64,000 nucleotides of DNA, taken from positions 1 to 64,000 of the forward strand of contig JAHFSY010000018.1 in the NCBI GenBank assembly GCA_023269615.1. The letters are read 5' to 3'. The stretch is from Verrucomicrobiota bacterium. Lineage in GTDB: Bacteria > Verrucomicrobiota > Verrucomicrobiia > JABWAM01. The notes below the pieces were generated by a model, which saw only the letters and a list, made by a program, of their open reading frames with translations, was not told the origin of the DNA and made no database searches. Of the stretch, positions 1 to 9,028 are shown one piece after another (within the stretch, counting starts at the first letter, position 1; every line of letters starts with the position of its first letter). Both the position numbers and the translations under genes were made by a program.

Positions 1-726
1 CAGCGGCACCATCGAAATCCCCATGTCAATTTCCACCGCGCGCTTCAGCGTCTCAATGTTGTCGAACTCCATCACCTGCTCCACCGTGATCTTGTGCTTC
101 TTGAAAATCCCGTCCAGCGCCTTGCGCGTGGGGATGTCGGGGTCGAACCCCACAAACTTGTGCCCCATGATCTGACGGATCGCCATCGCCTTGAAGTTCG
201 ACAGGCGATGACGTGGATGGCAGATGAGAACCAGGCGGTCGCGTCGAAACGGCTTGATCTCCAGGTGCGGCCGCTTCTCTGGAAACGCCACCAGGCCGAG
301 ATCCGCCGCGTTCTCCAGCACATCCTCATACACCTGGTTCGCCCGCCGATATTCCACATGCACGTTCACCAGCGGATACTGCTTGAGGTATTGCTTGATG
401 AAAGGAGGCAGTTCGTGCAGCCCGATGCTGTACACCGTCGAGACGCGCACCGATCCGCTGACGCGATGGCTCATCTCCTGCAATTCAGCCATGATGCGAT
501 CAAAGGAATCGGTCAAGAGGCGGCTCCCCTCATAAAACCGCTGCCCCTCGGGCGTCAGGGCAAACTCCTTCTTGCCGCGTTCCACCAGCAGGCACTTCAG
601 CCGCTTCTCCAGCCCGGCCACCTGCTGGCTCACAGCCGACTGCGTCACGGAATTCAGCGACGCTGACTTGGAAAAACTCCGTGTCTCCACCAGGTCGCGA
701 AAAATCTTGAACGAGGAAATATTCAT
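1..726 (-). CDS. LysR-family transcriptional regulator (3' end cut by window edge)
   Basis: The protein starts MNISSFKIFRDLVETRSFSK and has the N-terminal LysR winged helix-turn-helix (SASLNSVTQSAVSQQVAGLE at about residues 20-40), followed by the periplasmic-binding-like effector domain (VSTVYSIGLHELPPFI; VGFDPDIPTRKALDGI). About 242 residues are visible and the C-terminus is missing at the edge; the family is usually near 300. The ATG at 726 is the first start and gives a typical LysR N-terminus. It is transcribed divergently from the lutABC operon across a 178-bp gap, the usual layout for a LysR regulator and its target, so control of lactate genes is plausible but inferred. The inducer is unknown. 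Confidence 0.93.
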   Translation of the reverse strand, partial: MNISSFKIFRDLVETRSFSKSASLNSVTQSAVSQQVAGLEKRLKCLLVERGKKEFALTPEGQRFYEGSRLLTDSFDRIMAELQEMSHRVSGSVRVSTVYSIGLHELPPFIKQYLKQYPLVNVHVEYRRANQVYEDVLENAADLGLVAFPEKRPHLEIKPFRRDRLVLICHPRHRLSNFKAMAIRQIMGHKFVGFDPDIPTRKALDGIFKKHKITVEQVMEFDNIETLKRAVEIDMGISMVPL

Positions 727-794
727 CTAATGTGGGTGGCCATCCTAAATCAGCGCGACTAATCATGCGAGAAATCATTTTGCCAGCAGGGAAT

Positions 795-842
795 GTAGCC
801 GCGTTCGCCAGAACGCGGATTCCGGACGGGATTGTCCGCACA
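795..842. repeat. REP-like hairpin repeat (GTAGCC family)
   Basis: GTAGCC at 795 is followed by the perfect stem GCGTTC/GAACGC (801-816) and a second small stem CGGAC/GTCCG. It belongs to the family seen at 24229, 37722, 40009, 40101 and 49604. It lies in the divergent control region between the LysR gene and lutA and could affect transcription there. Confidence 0.7.
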
Positions 843-904
843 TGTTTTCAACCGTGGCTCCCGGCCGCCATAATGGTTGAAACCCTCCGCCATTTCCTCT
901 ACCC

Positions 905-1651
905 GTGAACCCGCACCACCCACAACGCCCCTTGAACATCTCCCTCTTTGTCCCATGTTTCGTGGACCAGCTGTTTCCACAGGTTGCGATCAGCGCCGTG
1001 CAGGTGCTGGAACGACTCGGGCATCGCGTCGAATTTCCCGCCGCCCAGACCTGCTGCGGCCAGCCCGCCTTCAACTCGGGCTACTGGAACGATGCCCGCG
1101 ATGTCGCCTCCCGCTTCCTTGACGTCTTCGCCGATGCCGAGGCCATCGTCTGCCCCTCGGGTTCCTGCAGCACCATGGTCCGCCAGTTTTACACGGAGAT
1201 TTTTCATGACACCGCCGATGCCAAGGCGGCGGCCAAAACCGCCGCGAAGACCTTTGAGTTTGCTGAATTCCTCGTTCGCAAGCTGGGCGTCACCGACGTC
1301 GGCGCGTCCTTCCCCGGCAAGGTCACCTGGCACGACGCCTGCCACGGTCTCCGTGAGCTCCATCTCAAGGACGAGCCGCGCCAGCTCCTGCGTGCCGTCC
1401 GCGGCCTCGATCTTGTCGAAATGAAGGAATGCGAAACCTGTTGCGGTTTCGGCGGCACGTTCTCCATCAAGTTCCCAAATATCTCGGTGGCCATGGATGA
1501 GGTCAAAGCCGCCTCCATTGATGCATGTGGAGCCGATTATGTCGTCAGCGGTGACTCGAGCTGCCTCATGCAGATCAACGGTCTCCTCGAGAAACGCCAG
1601 TCGAAGGTCAAGGTCATGCACATCGCCGAAGTCCTCGCCTCACGTGCCTGA
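905..1651 (+). CDS. lutA: LutA-like lactate utilisation Fe-S oxidoreductase subunit
   Basis: A 248-residue protein with two cysteine-rich CCG domains: TCCGQP at about 49-54 with CPSGSC at 83-88, and HDACH at 143-147 with ECETCCGFGG at 175-184. This is the layout of LutA/YkgE, the small Fe-S subunit of the LutABC L-lactate oxidising complex, which feeds electrons from lactate to the respiratory chain in the cytoplasm. The start is GTG at 905, chosen because the LutA core (ISLFVPCFVDQLFP) begins ten residues later. lutB follows after 12 bp, so the genes are co-transcribed. Confidence 0.92.
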   Translation: MNPHHPQRPLNISLFVPCFVDQLFPQVAISAVQVLERLGHRVEFPAAQTCCGQPAFNSGYWNDARDVASRFLDVFADAEAIVCPSGSCSTMVRQFYTEIFHDTADAKAAAKTAAKTFEFAEFLVRKLGVTDVGASFPGKVTWHDACHGLRELHLKDEPRQLLRAVRGLDLVEMKECETCCGFGGTFSIKFPNISVAMDEVKAASIDACGADYVVSGDSSCLMQINGLLEKRQSKVKVMHIAEVLASRA

Positions 1652-1663
1652 ACGAATCTCCCC

Positions 1664-3085
1664 ATGTCGCACGCCTCGCAATTCGAACACGACTCGATCC
1701 TCAAGACGGTGAACCTCCGTCACCGTGCCATCCTTCAAAAAGCCACGGGCACGTACGACACGAAGGTCGCGGAAACCAAGGCAAAATTCATCAACTGGAA
1801 TCACGGGCGCGAGATCGCGCGGCAGCGCAAATGGGAGGCCATCAACCGCCTCGATTTTTACCTGCAGGAATTCGAGCGCAGCACCAGTGCCCGCGGCACC
1901 ATCGTCCACTGGGCCGCCGACGCCGCGCGTGCGAATGAAATCATCCTCCGTCTCTGCAAGGCCCGGGGCGTCCGCAAGCTCGTGAAATCCAAGTCCATGG
2001 TGACGGAGGAAATCCATCTCAACGAATTTCTTGAAGAGCACGCCATCACGCCCGTTGAGACCGACCTCGGCGAATATATCGTCCAGCTCCGCCATGAAAC
2101 TCCCTACCACATTGTCACACCCGTGATGCATCTCACGAAAGAGGACATTGACCTCACGTTTCATGAAAAACTCGGCACGCCCACCGGCTCCACCGCCGAG
2201 GGGCTGGCCATGACCGCGCGCCGCGTGCTGCGCAATGAATATCTCACCGCCGACATGGGAATCACCGGTGCAAATTTCATCGTGGCCGATACCGGCATGA
2301 TCTCCATCACTGAAAACGAAGGAAACGCCCGCCTCTGCTCATCCATCCCGCGGATCCACGTCGCCATTTGTGGTATTGAAAAAGTCCTGCCGCGCCTCGA
2401 CGACCTCGCCCTCTTCCTGCCCATGCTCGCCGTCTCGGGCACGGGGCAGCAACTGACCTGCTACAATACCATGATCGGCGGCCCGCGCCAGGCGGGCGAG
2501 ACCGACGGCCCCGAGGAGTTTCACGTGATCCTCCTCGACAACGGCCGCACCAACCTGCTTGCCGACGCAGAGCAACGCGAAGCCCTCCATTGCATCCGCT
2601 GCGGCGCGTGCCTCAACGGCTGCCCCATCTTCAAAAACGTCGGCGGCCACGCCTACGGCACCACGTACCAGGGCCCCATCGGCGCCGTCATCACCCCGCA
2701 TCTGAAGGGACTCGGGGAATGGAAGCATCTCTCCTTCGCATCGTCGCTCTGCGGCAACTGCACCGACGTCTGTCCCGTGCACATCGATCTTCACCACCAT
2801 CTTCTCCAAAACCGCCGCAACGCCGTCAGCGCGGGCTACAGCAGCTGGATCGAGCGCCTGAACTTCCGCATGTGGAATTCGCTGATGCAAAACGAAAGCG
2901 CCTATCGAGTCGCCGTGGTCCTCTCCCGCATCGCCCAAAAAATCTCACGGGCGATCGGTCTCGAAGGCTCCCCCATTGATCCAGTTCAACCGTGGACCGA
3001 CAAACGAACCCTCCCCGCCATTGCGGACAAGACATTCAGGGATTGGTGGGACGATCATAAATTAAAAATGAAGAATGAAGAATGA
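1664..3085 (+). CDS. lutB: LutB-like lactate utilisation Fe-S protein
   Basis: A 473-residue protein with an N-terminal LUD domain and a ferredoxin-like part with two [4Fe-4S] motifs, CIRCGACLNGCP at about 310 and CGNCTDVCP at about 362. Length and order match LutB/YkgF, the large subunit of the LutABC lactate oxidase. It lies 12 bp after lutA and 116 bp before lutC. The last residues (KLKMKNEE) are encoded by a 7-bp tandem repeat (GAATGAA units) that forms the left arm of a perfect 23-bp inverted repeat, so the native C-terminus appears to have been rewritten by the repeat. Confidence 0.94.
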   Translation: MSHASQFEHDSILKTVNLRHRAILQKATGTYDTKVAETKAKFINWNHGREIARQRKWEAINRLDFYLQEFERSTSARGTIVHWAADAARANEIILRLCKARGVRKLVKSKSMVTEEIHLNEFLEEHAITPVETDLGEYIVQLRHETPYHIVTPVMHLTKEDIDLTFHEKLGTPTGSTAEGLAMTARRVLRNEYLTADMGITGANFIVADTGMISITENEGNARLCSSIPRIHVAICGIEKVLPRLDDLALFLPMLAVSGTGQQLTCYNTMIGGPRQAGETDGPEEFHVILLDNGRTNLLADAEQREALHCIRCGACLNGCPIFKNVGGHAYGTTYQGPIGAVITPHLKGLGEWKHLSFASSLCGNCTDVCPVHIDLHHHLLQNRRNAVSAGYSSWIERLNFRMWNSLMQNESAYRVAVVLSRIAQKISRAIGLEGSPIDPVQPWTDKRTLPAIADKTFRDWWDDHKLKMKNEE

Positions 3086-3195
3086 AGAATCCCAGAGACA
3101 TCTTCAGCTTGCATCCAATTTCCATTCTTATCCCACTCGTTATTTCCATTTTTTTGGTTCCTATCTGAATTTTTCATTCTTCATTCTTCATTTTT
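3064..3195. repeat. Heptad tandem repeat as a perfect 23-bp inverted pair
   Basis: The left arm at 3064-3086 and the right arm at 3173-3195 are exact reverse complements. Both consist of GAATGAA (TTCATTC) units repeated every 7 bp, with 86 bp between them. The left arm overlaps the end of lutB and the right arm lies just before the ATG of lutC at 3202. A transcript could fold into a long stem between lutB and lutC. Confidence 0.9.
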
Positions 3196-3201
3196 ATTTC
3201 A

Positions 3202-3843
3202 ATGTCTGACAGAGCTTCCATCCTGAACCGCATCCAAAACGCCCTGCGCACCCCCGCAGCGCGCCCGCCCGAGCCGTCCCCCAAACCGGTCTTCCCTCCC
3301 ATCGCGCCCACCGACCTGGTTGCCCATCTCGAACGCGAGCTCCTCGCGCTCAAAGCCGATTTTCATTTCTCATCCAACTGGAACGACGCGCGGCAATGGC
3401 TCAAGCAGATCGCCGACCAGCACGAGCTGCGACGGGTCGTGACTTCCCCTGAAATGGACGCAGTGGAAGCTGGTCGCAGCCTCGGTGCGCGCACGCTCAC
3501 GGGCGACGGCGATTGCGGGCGACATCTGGCCGACCTGGACCTTGGCATCACCACCTGCGACTGCGCCGTGGCAAGAACGGGCTCCGTGGTGTTGACCCCT
3601 CAATCCGGCTTTGGAAGAGCCCTCTCTGTTCTTCCGCCTGCGCACCTTGTGGTGGCGCGCAAATCACAAGTGGTGACGGATCTCTCCGACGCCTACAAAC
3701 TTCTCCAGGCGAGGCACGGCAGAAACTGGCCCAGCATGATCACCTTCATCACCGGCCCCAGCCGCACTGCTGACATCGAAAAAATCCTGGTCCTGGGGGC
3801 CCATGGCCCCAAAAAACTCTTCGTGCTTCTGTTGGATTTTTGA
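3202..3843 (+). CDS. lutC: LutC-like LUD-domain protein
   Basis: A 213-residue protein made of one LUD domain, the size and order expected for LutC/YkgG, third member of the lactate utilisation complex. The middle holds the family's conserved stretch (LDLGITTCDCAVARTGSVVL), followed by PPAHLVVARKSQVV and the C-terminal TGPSRTADIEKILVLGAHGP, in which TGPSRTADIE is a strong LUD signature. ATG 3202 follows the right arm of the heptad inverted repeat directly, leaving little room for a ribosome site. The gene is convergent with the SnoaL-like gene 50 bp downstream. Confidence 0.9.
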   Translation: MSDRASILNRIQNALRTPAARPPEPSPKPVFPPIAPTDLVAHLERELLALKADFHFSSNWNDARQWLKQIADQHELRRVVTSPEMDAVEAGRSLGARTLTGDGDCGRHLADLDLGITTCDCAVARTGSVVLTPQSGFGRALSVLPPAHLVVARKSQVVTDLSDAYKLLQARHGRNWPSMITFITGPSRTADIEKILVLGAHGPKKLFVLLLDF

Positions 3844-3892
3844 GCTTGCGTGTCATCATCGACACGGTGGCGGAAACGGGAAACCCGCCGTT

Positions 3893-4390
3893 CTACTTGC
3901 TCTTTTGCACGGTGTGCAGATTGTCGCGGACAATGGTCATCTCCCGGATCTTCCCATCTTCAATCCTGCAGACGACGGCACAGGGGTATTGCGTCTTCTT
4001 CCCATCCTCGGTGTGGGTCGTGATCATGTACGCGATCACGGTGTCCCCTTCGGCGATCATTTGCCTGATGTCGAAATCAAAATCGTACTTTTTGGAATGG
4101 ATCGCATGGTGCTTCTTGAGGTTTTCCAGGCCGGAAACCTGGTTCGTGCCGCTCACCGCGGATATGCGGCCGGGGCTGAGGGTGACGACCACGTCTTCAT
4201 GGAACACCTCGTCCATGCGCCCGTATTTTTCAACGTCCAACATGTCTTCATGCCAGCTTCGGACGAGTTCCTTGTTGTGCTCCTCCTGAGCTCCAGCCCG
4301 GAGGGAGGAAGGGGTGAATGCAACTGCAGCGGCAGTGAGAATGGAGAGACAAAATGGAGTGAGAAGAGGGTGTTTCATAAAGGGGATCAT
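3893..4390 (-). CDS. Exported SnoaL-like (NTF2-fold) protein, copy 1
   Basis: A 165-residue protein with a signal peptide (MKHPLLTPFCLSILTAAAVA) and a SnoaL/NTF2-like domain (ELVRSWHEDMLDVEKYGRMD; DVVVTLSPG; IAEGDTVIAYMITTHTEDGK). The fold often binds small hydrophobic ligands or has cyclase or isomerase activity; the function here is unknown. Its ATG at 4390 overlaps the stop of the upstream paralogue as ATGA (4387-4390), so the two are translationally coupled. An internal ATG at 4378 would give a tidier signal peptide. The copies share the pattern NK-x-x-GLENxxKHxxIxxKxxDxDF and probably arose by tandem duplication. Confidence 0.82.
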   Translation of the reverse strand: MIPFMKHPLLTPFCLSILTAAAVAFTPSSLRAGAQEEHNKELVRSWHEDMLDVEKYGRMDEVFHEDVVVTLSPGRISAVSGTNQVSGLENLKKHHAIHSKKYDFDFDIRQMIAEGDTVIAYMITTHTEDGKKTQYPCAVVCRIEDGKIREMTIVRDNLHTVQKSK

Positions 4391-4881
4391 TTGGCGTCTG
4401 GCAGTCGGGCATGGAGATTGTCGGTGAGCACGCGAATTTCGCGGATTTTACCGTCTTTTAACTTGAACAGTGTGACGGAGGGATACGTGGCCTTGCCGTT
4501 CTCATCATCCGACGTGGTCGCGCAGAACACCGCCACGCTGTCCCCTTCGGCGACGATCTCCTTGATCTCAAAATCCAAGTCCGACACTTTCGCTCGAATT
4601 TCACGGTGCTTCCGGATGTTCTCCAGCCCTTTGACCTTGTTCGAGTGGCTGACGGGTGATTTCATCGAGGGACTGAGGATGAGGACCGCTTTTTCGTCCA
4701 GCAGTTCGTTGATGCGTCCATGCTCCTCATCGTCAATCACCTCTTTCAACCAGATCTCCACAATTTTCTTGTTCTGGTCTTGAGTGGTGTCCGTGGCGGC
4801 CTGGACGAGTGAAGAGCCAAAGGTCAGGACGATGGCGGACAGAAATGAAACAAAAGCGGGAAGCGGAGGGGAGAATCGCAT
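4387..4881 (-). CDS. Exported SnoaL-like (NTF2-fold) protein, copy 2
   Basis: A 164-residue exported protein, MRFSPPLPAFVSFLSAIVLT then an SLVQA cleavage region, with the same SnoaL-like domain as its neighbour (KIVEIWLKEVIDDEEHGRIN; SNKVKGLENIRKHREIRAKV; IVAEGDSVAVFCATTSDDEN). The reading frame extends upstream to a TTG at 4947, but ATG 4881 was chosen because the signal peptide starts there. It is the first gene of a two-gene unit and ends in an ATGA overlap with copy 1. Substrate unknown. Confidence 0.8.
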   Translation of the reverse strand: MRFSPPLPAFVSFLSAIVLTFGSSLVQAATDTTQDQNKKIVEIWLKEVIDDEEHGRINELLDEKAVLILSPSMKSPVSHSNKVKGLENIRKHREIRAKVSDLDFEIKEIVAEGDSVAVFCATTSDDENGKATYPSVTLFKLKDGKIREIRVLTDNLHARLPDAK

Positions 4882-4956
4882 AAAAGAAAGAAAAGTACCG
4901 GTTGGTTGGAATGCCGCCAAGCTATAGAAATTCTCCCGCAGGGTCAAGGGACCTGA

Positions 4957-5700
4957 TCAGTGATCTGCCCGAACGCCACCTTTGCCGATCTGGCACTTTT
5001 CTCCTGCGCTGGCGGCCCCCTCGCATATTGAGCACCCCTTTTCATCTCCATAGGCTTCAAGTTGGACCTTGGACCATTCGGGCGACGAAAATGAAGAGGT
5101 CTGCTGCTCATGGAGGCGTTGCATGCCCGCCTTTTTTCTCTCGGCCAGTCCGGTTCTCCACTCGGATTTTTCCTGTTCAGTGAGATTCATTGAATTCAGT
5201 TTCTGGGTCGTCCATTTTTCCACCAGGAGCCTGAGTGCCGTTCGATGATCTCCCACCTTCTTGCTTTCCAGGAGAGTCTGGATTTCCCTGGAGGGTCCCT
5301 TGCCAAAGGTTGTAATTTGGGCGCGTGGGATTTTCCAACTGCTTAACACAGGGCGTGCCTGATAAAGCTCGATTGCGGTTCTTGCCGGCTCACAGATCGG
5401 GCATGCAAAAATAAAATTCCTATAAAGCTGGGCGGGTTTGGTTCCCGCTCTTTCGAGAAGGGTTTCGATCTGGCTGTCAACCAGACCCTCCTCATAAAGT
5501 CCTTCCAGAACCGCAAAAAAGATCAGGCGGTAATACTTGTCCGGCCTTTGATTGTCAGGGAAGTCGGAAGGATCTCTTGGCGGCATCCATGATGCACGGG
5601 TTGGGACAGTCGGTTCTTCGCCATGGGTGGCGGGTGGGAGCATGACAAGTCCGGGGAACAAAAGCATCGGGAGATATATCCTCATGATTTTTGCATTCAT
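4957..5700 (-). CDS. Secreted protein with two CxxC motifs, unknown function
   Basis: A 247-residue protein with an N-terminal signal (MRIYLPMLLFPGLVMLPPAT, cleavage likely after THG). It has two cysteine pairs, CPIC at about residue 100 and CSIC near the C-terminus, which could bind metal or form disulfides, and a charged middle. I do not recognise a family. It is co-directional with the SnoaL pair and 75 bp upstream of it, but with its own gap. ATG 5700 or 5685 could be the start. Confidence 0.7.
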   Translation of the reverse strand: MNAKIMRIYLPMLLFPGLVMLPPATHGEEPTVPTRASWMPPRDPSDFPDNQRPDKYYRLIFFAVLEGLYEEGLVDSQIETLLERAGTKPAQLYRNFIFACPICEPARTAIELYQARPVLSSWKIPRAQITTFGKGPSREIQTLLESKKVGDHRTALRLLVEKWTTQKLNSMNLTEQEKSEWRTGLAERKKAGMQRLHEQQTSSFSSPEWSKVQLEAYGDEKGCSICEGAASAGEKCQIGKGGVRADH

Positions 5701-5856
5701 ATTTTTGGTCTCAAATCATCAGCCATGAAAAGGCGATGGCAAACCTTATGAGCAAAGACGCAACAACCTGGCCAAGTGTTAACAAAAAACATCAGGGATG
5801 GCAGGATGTGTCCTTCGATGCTTGAACGGGGGTGGTTTGGGAGGTACCTTGCCGCC

Positions 5857-6267
5857 ATGGGAACGCGCCCGAGAGCTGGCAGGCTTTTTCTTTATCCTCT
5901 GGCGCTCCTCGTGCTGGTTGCGTCTGGTCATTCTGTAGCTGCCAAAGGAGGAGGCACTCCTGCCGAGATCAAGGCCCAGTTTGCCAAGATGCGGACCGAG
6001 GCTGAAGAAGGCGATTGTTCGATGCAGGTTCATCTTGGGATCGCGTATTTGAATGGCGGGGGCGTTGTGAAAGATGAAGCAGAGGCGGCCAAGTGGTTTT
6101 CCATGGCTGCCGAACAGGGTGACAGGCAATCCCAAGCATGGCTGGCACGGTTGTATGAAGCTGGCAGCGGCGTGAAGAAGAGCAATGCGGAAGCCGCCAA
6201 GTGGTGGCGCAAGGCCGCTGAACAAGATGATCCCGATGCCAGAACAAACTTGGGCAGATGTACTTGA
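5857..6267 (+). pseudogene. Sel1-repeat protein, N-terminal part of a frame-disrupted gene
   Basis: ATG 5857 lies 11 bp after GGAGG and opens a signal peptide (MGTRPRAGRLFLYPLALLVL). It is followed by Sel1-like repeats (MQVHLGIAYLNGGGVVKDEA; AEAAKWFSMAAEQGDRQSQA; AKWWRKAAEQDDPDART). The frame ends at NLGRCT-stop in the middle of a repeat. The next frame continues the repeat exactly (MYLNGIGVTKNDEEAFKWI), so one base appears to be missing near 6250 (GGCAGATG where GGCCAGATG would restore NLGQMYLNG). It is either a real frameshift, a sequencing error, or a split gene kept by reinitiation, since the ATG at 6258 overlaps the stop. Confidence 0.75.
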
Positions 6268-6968
6268 ACGGAATTGGGGTGACAAAGAATGACGAGGAGG
6301 CGTTCAAGTGGATTCGGAAGGCTGCCGAGCATGAGAGTCAAACAGACGCCCAACGCACCCTCGGGAATCTGTACGGAAACGGCATGGGCACGGCCAAGGA
6401 TGAGGATGAGGCTGCCAAATGGTTGCGCAGGGCCAACAATGCGGAGAGATTTCAGAAAAAACTCCGATCCATCATCTTTCAGAAGCTTGATTTGGAAAAT
6501 GTACCCTTGCGAAAGGCGGTCCAATATGTGATCGATGAGAGCAAGAGGCTCGACCCAGATCACGAGGGAATCCGCATCGAACTTCGGACTGAGCAGGAGC
6601 CAGAACACGGAATCACGCTTCATCTGAAAGACAAGGTGCCTCTGATAAATGCGGTCAAGTACGTGGGTTCCGTCTCGGGTGTACCGTTTCGTTTTGCTGA
6701 GGAGTCGGTGTTGATCGGGTCAGTGGCCCAGATTTATCCGATTGAAACTCGGACGTTCGCATTTTCCACGGCGAGGCTGCGGGCCAACCGAATGGATGCA
6801 ACGGAGATCAAGAAGGACTTCGAGGATTTTGGGATCGAGTTTCCAGAAGGAACCGCAATCGAATACGATGCGGCATCTGGCAGCCTGACAGTGACGCATG
6901 CCGCAGAAACACTTGATGCGGTCGGACAGATTCTGACGAGACTCAAGAAAGTAGGAGCCAAGAAATGA
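6258..6968 (+). pseudogene. C-terminal part of the disrupted Sel1 gene, with secretin-like N domain
   Basis: This frame resumes the broken Sel1 repeat (MYLNGIGVTKNDEEAFKWIR), adds another, then changes to a domain resembling the short N-terminal domains of secretins and verrucomicrobial relatives (FQKLDLENVPLRKAVQYVID; LHLKDKVPLINAVKYVGSVS; IETRTFAFSTARL; TAIEYDAASGSLTVTHAAET). A full-length product from 5857 to 6968 would be an exported protein of about 370 residues. It ends in an ATGA overlap (6965) with the next gene, so it belongs to a coupled unit running to 11742. Confidence 0.7.
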
Positions 6969-9028
6969 ATCGTTCACGACGAAGATGGTGGACTTGCGCT
7001 GTGGTGGGCATGGTCGTTTTGACGACCTTTTTGGGATGCGAAACCCCGATGCAAGCTGCTGAAGACGAGAGAACGGTTTTCAACTCCGGCATCGAGCTTC
7101 CGGACTTCAAGGTAATCAAGCCCAAGGCGGAAAGGGGCGATGCTCAGGCGCAAGCCGATCTCGGCTGGTATTATTTTATGGGTGGTCGAGAGGGGAAGGA
7201 GGACGATGTGGAAGCGTTGAAATGGTACAGACAGGCTGCCGCAAAAGAAAATCCGCAGGCCGAGAATATGTTGGGTGTCATGTATAGCAACGGTCTTGGT
7301 GTATCCACCAACATGGTTGTGGCGGTTGAGTGGTTTGCCAAAGCCGCGAATCAGGGCCTCGGCGGGGCACAATATAATCTTGGTCTGTTGTACGTGGAGG
7401 GCAAAGGGGTGCCCAAGAACCTCGTCGAAGCCTATAAATGGTTCCTTCTGGCCATGGAATCAGACCAGCACATCACCGGGTGGCACCGTGCAACGTGGGA
7501 AAAATCAGCTCAGGGACACCCCTTGGCGTCTGCCGCCGCTCAGATGTCCCCTGAGCAGATCGCCGAAGCGGAAAAACGTGCCGCCAGCTTTGTGCTTCGC
7601 AATAACGATGTGAACGCAAAGACCGAAAATGGCTGGACCCCGTTGATGTCCGCAGCGTCATTGGGGCATTTCCGTGTCGTTGAAGCCCTGCTTGCTGCGG
7701 GAGCCGATGTGAATGCGGAGACCCCGGAAGGAATGACCGCATTGATTGGGGCATCCGGTTCCGGCTATGCGAATGTCGTGGAGGCACTGCTTGCCAAGGG
7801 AGCGGATGCAAACGCAAAAACCAACTTTGGCGAAACCGCTTTGATGTATGCCGCAAAGGATGGACAACTCGATGCGGTAAAAGCCCTGATCGCCAAGGGT
7901 GCCGATTTGAATATCAAAACCAACAATGGCATGACCGCTTTGATCTGGGCGGCTTATATGGGGCAGACGAAAATTGTCGAAGCATTGGTCAAGGCGGGGG
8001 CCGACTTAAATTCGGCTGCGAAACGAGATGGGACAGCATTGATGGTGGCGATAGACAAAGGCAATGTTGAGATCGCCAAACTCCTGATTAGGAATGGTGC
8101 GGACGTCAATGCCAAGGGGAGCGATCAATCCACAGCACTCTTGGTCGCAACCCTGCGGGCGAACCCACGCCCTCCTGTGGTTAAACTTTTGATCGAAGAG
8201 GGAGCGGATGTGAATGCCCAAAATGATCTTGGTGATACCCCTTTGATTCATTCATTTGGCCGGGGTTATTCCGGAGGAACCCTTGAGGTTGTGAATGCGC
8301 TGATTGCACGGGGAGCGAAGGTCAATACCCAGAACAAAGAGGGACGAACCGCCCTGATGGAAGCCGCCAAGGTTGGTGGCACTGACGCGGTGGGAGCCCT
8401 GATCAAGGCCGGTGCGGAAGTAAATGCCAAGGACAGGCGTGGGGAAACCGCAGTGATGAGGGCTTTGTGTGGGAATCACATTTTCTATGGTGGAAGCTTC
8501 GATACGGTGGAGGCACTCAAGAAGGCCGGTGCCACGGAGGATGCAAAGACCGCTTTCATCGAAGCCGCCGTCCGGGGTGACACGGATGCGATCCAATCGC
8601 TGATTGCCAAGGGCATGGACGCCAACATGAAAATATCAGACGGCGTTACCCCTCTGCTGATGGCGGCGTTCATGGGAAAAACCCGCGCCGTGGAGGCCCT
8701 TATCGCGGCAGGCGCGGACGTGAATGCCAGTGCGGACGATGGCTTCACGCCATTGATCGTGCCGGGGAAATTCAGGAAGGAAAATCCCGAAACCATCAAA
8801 ACCCTCATTGCGCATGGAGCAGACGTGAATGCCTCCGACAGTGATGGCCGCACCGCCTTGATGGCAGCGGCGATATGGGGACACGTGGAAAAACTGAAAC
8901 TGCTGCTCGAAAAGGGGGTGAGCGTTGACCTGAAGAATAAACACGGCGAAACGGCGTTAATGCTTGCCCGTGAGTGCAAGAATGACGAGATCGCACAGTT
9001 GCTCAAACGTGCCGGAGCCAAGGAATGA
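6965..9028 (+). CDS. Lipoprotein with Sel1 and ankyrin repeats
   Basis: A 687-residue protein. It opens with a lipoprotein signal (MNRSRRRWWTCAVVGMVVLT, lipobox TFLGC). Sel1 repeats follow at about 45-160 (AQADLGWYYFMGGREGKEDD; VEWFAKAANQGLGGAQYNLG), then about 13 ankyrin repeats from about 210 to the end, each like ADVNAETPEGMTALIGAS-G. Repeats of this sort mediate protein contacts; anchored at the membrane facing the periplasm, it is probably a scaffold or inhibitor-type protein, with partner unknown. It overlaps both neighbours by ATGA. Its 5' end resembles that of the next gene (ATGAATCGTTC at both starts). Confidence 0.88.
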   Translation: MNRSRRRWWTCAVVGMVVLTTFLGCETPMQAAEDERTVFNSGIELPDFKVIKPKAERGDAQAQADLGWYYFMGGREGKEDDVEALKWYRQAAAKENPQAENMLGVMYSNGLGVSTNMVVAVEWFAKAANQGLGGAQYNLGLLYVEGKGVPKNLVEAYKWFLLAMESDQHITGWHRATWEKSAQGHPLASAAAQMSPEQIAEAEKRAASFVLRNNDVNAKTENGWTPLMSAASLGHFRVVEALLAAGADVNAETPEGMTALIGASGSGYANVVEALLAKGADANAKTNFGETALMYAAKDGQLDAVKALIAKGADLNIKTNNGMTALIWAAYMGQTKIVEALVKAGADLNSAAKRDGTALMVAIDKGNVEIAKLLIRNGADVNAKGSDQSTALLVATLRANPRPPVVKLLIEEGADVNAQNDLGDTPLIHSFGRGYSGGTLEVVNALIARGAKVNTQNKEGRTALMEAAKVGGTDAVGALIKAGAEVNAKDRRGETAVMRALCGNHIFYGGSFDTVEALKKAGATEDAKTAFIEAAVRGDTDAIQSLIAKGMDANMKISDGVTPLLMAAFMGKTRAVEALIAAGADVNASADDGFTPLIVPGKFRKENPETIKTLIAHGADVNASDSDGRTALMAAAIWGHVEKLKLLLEKGVSVDLKNKHGETALMLARECKNDEIAQLLKRAGAKE

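Noticed and set aside
3803..4783. Open frame of 326 codons opposite the SnoaL-like pair
   Set aside because: It runs through the end of lutC and antisense to two coupled genes with signal peptides and a known domain. Its composition is unlike a real protein.
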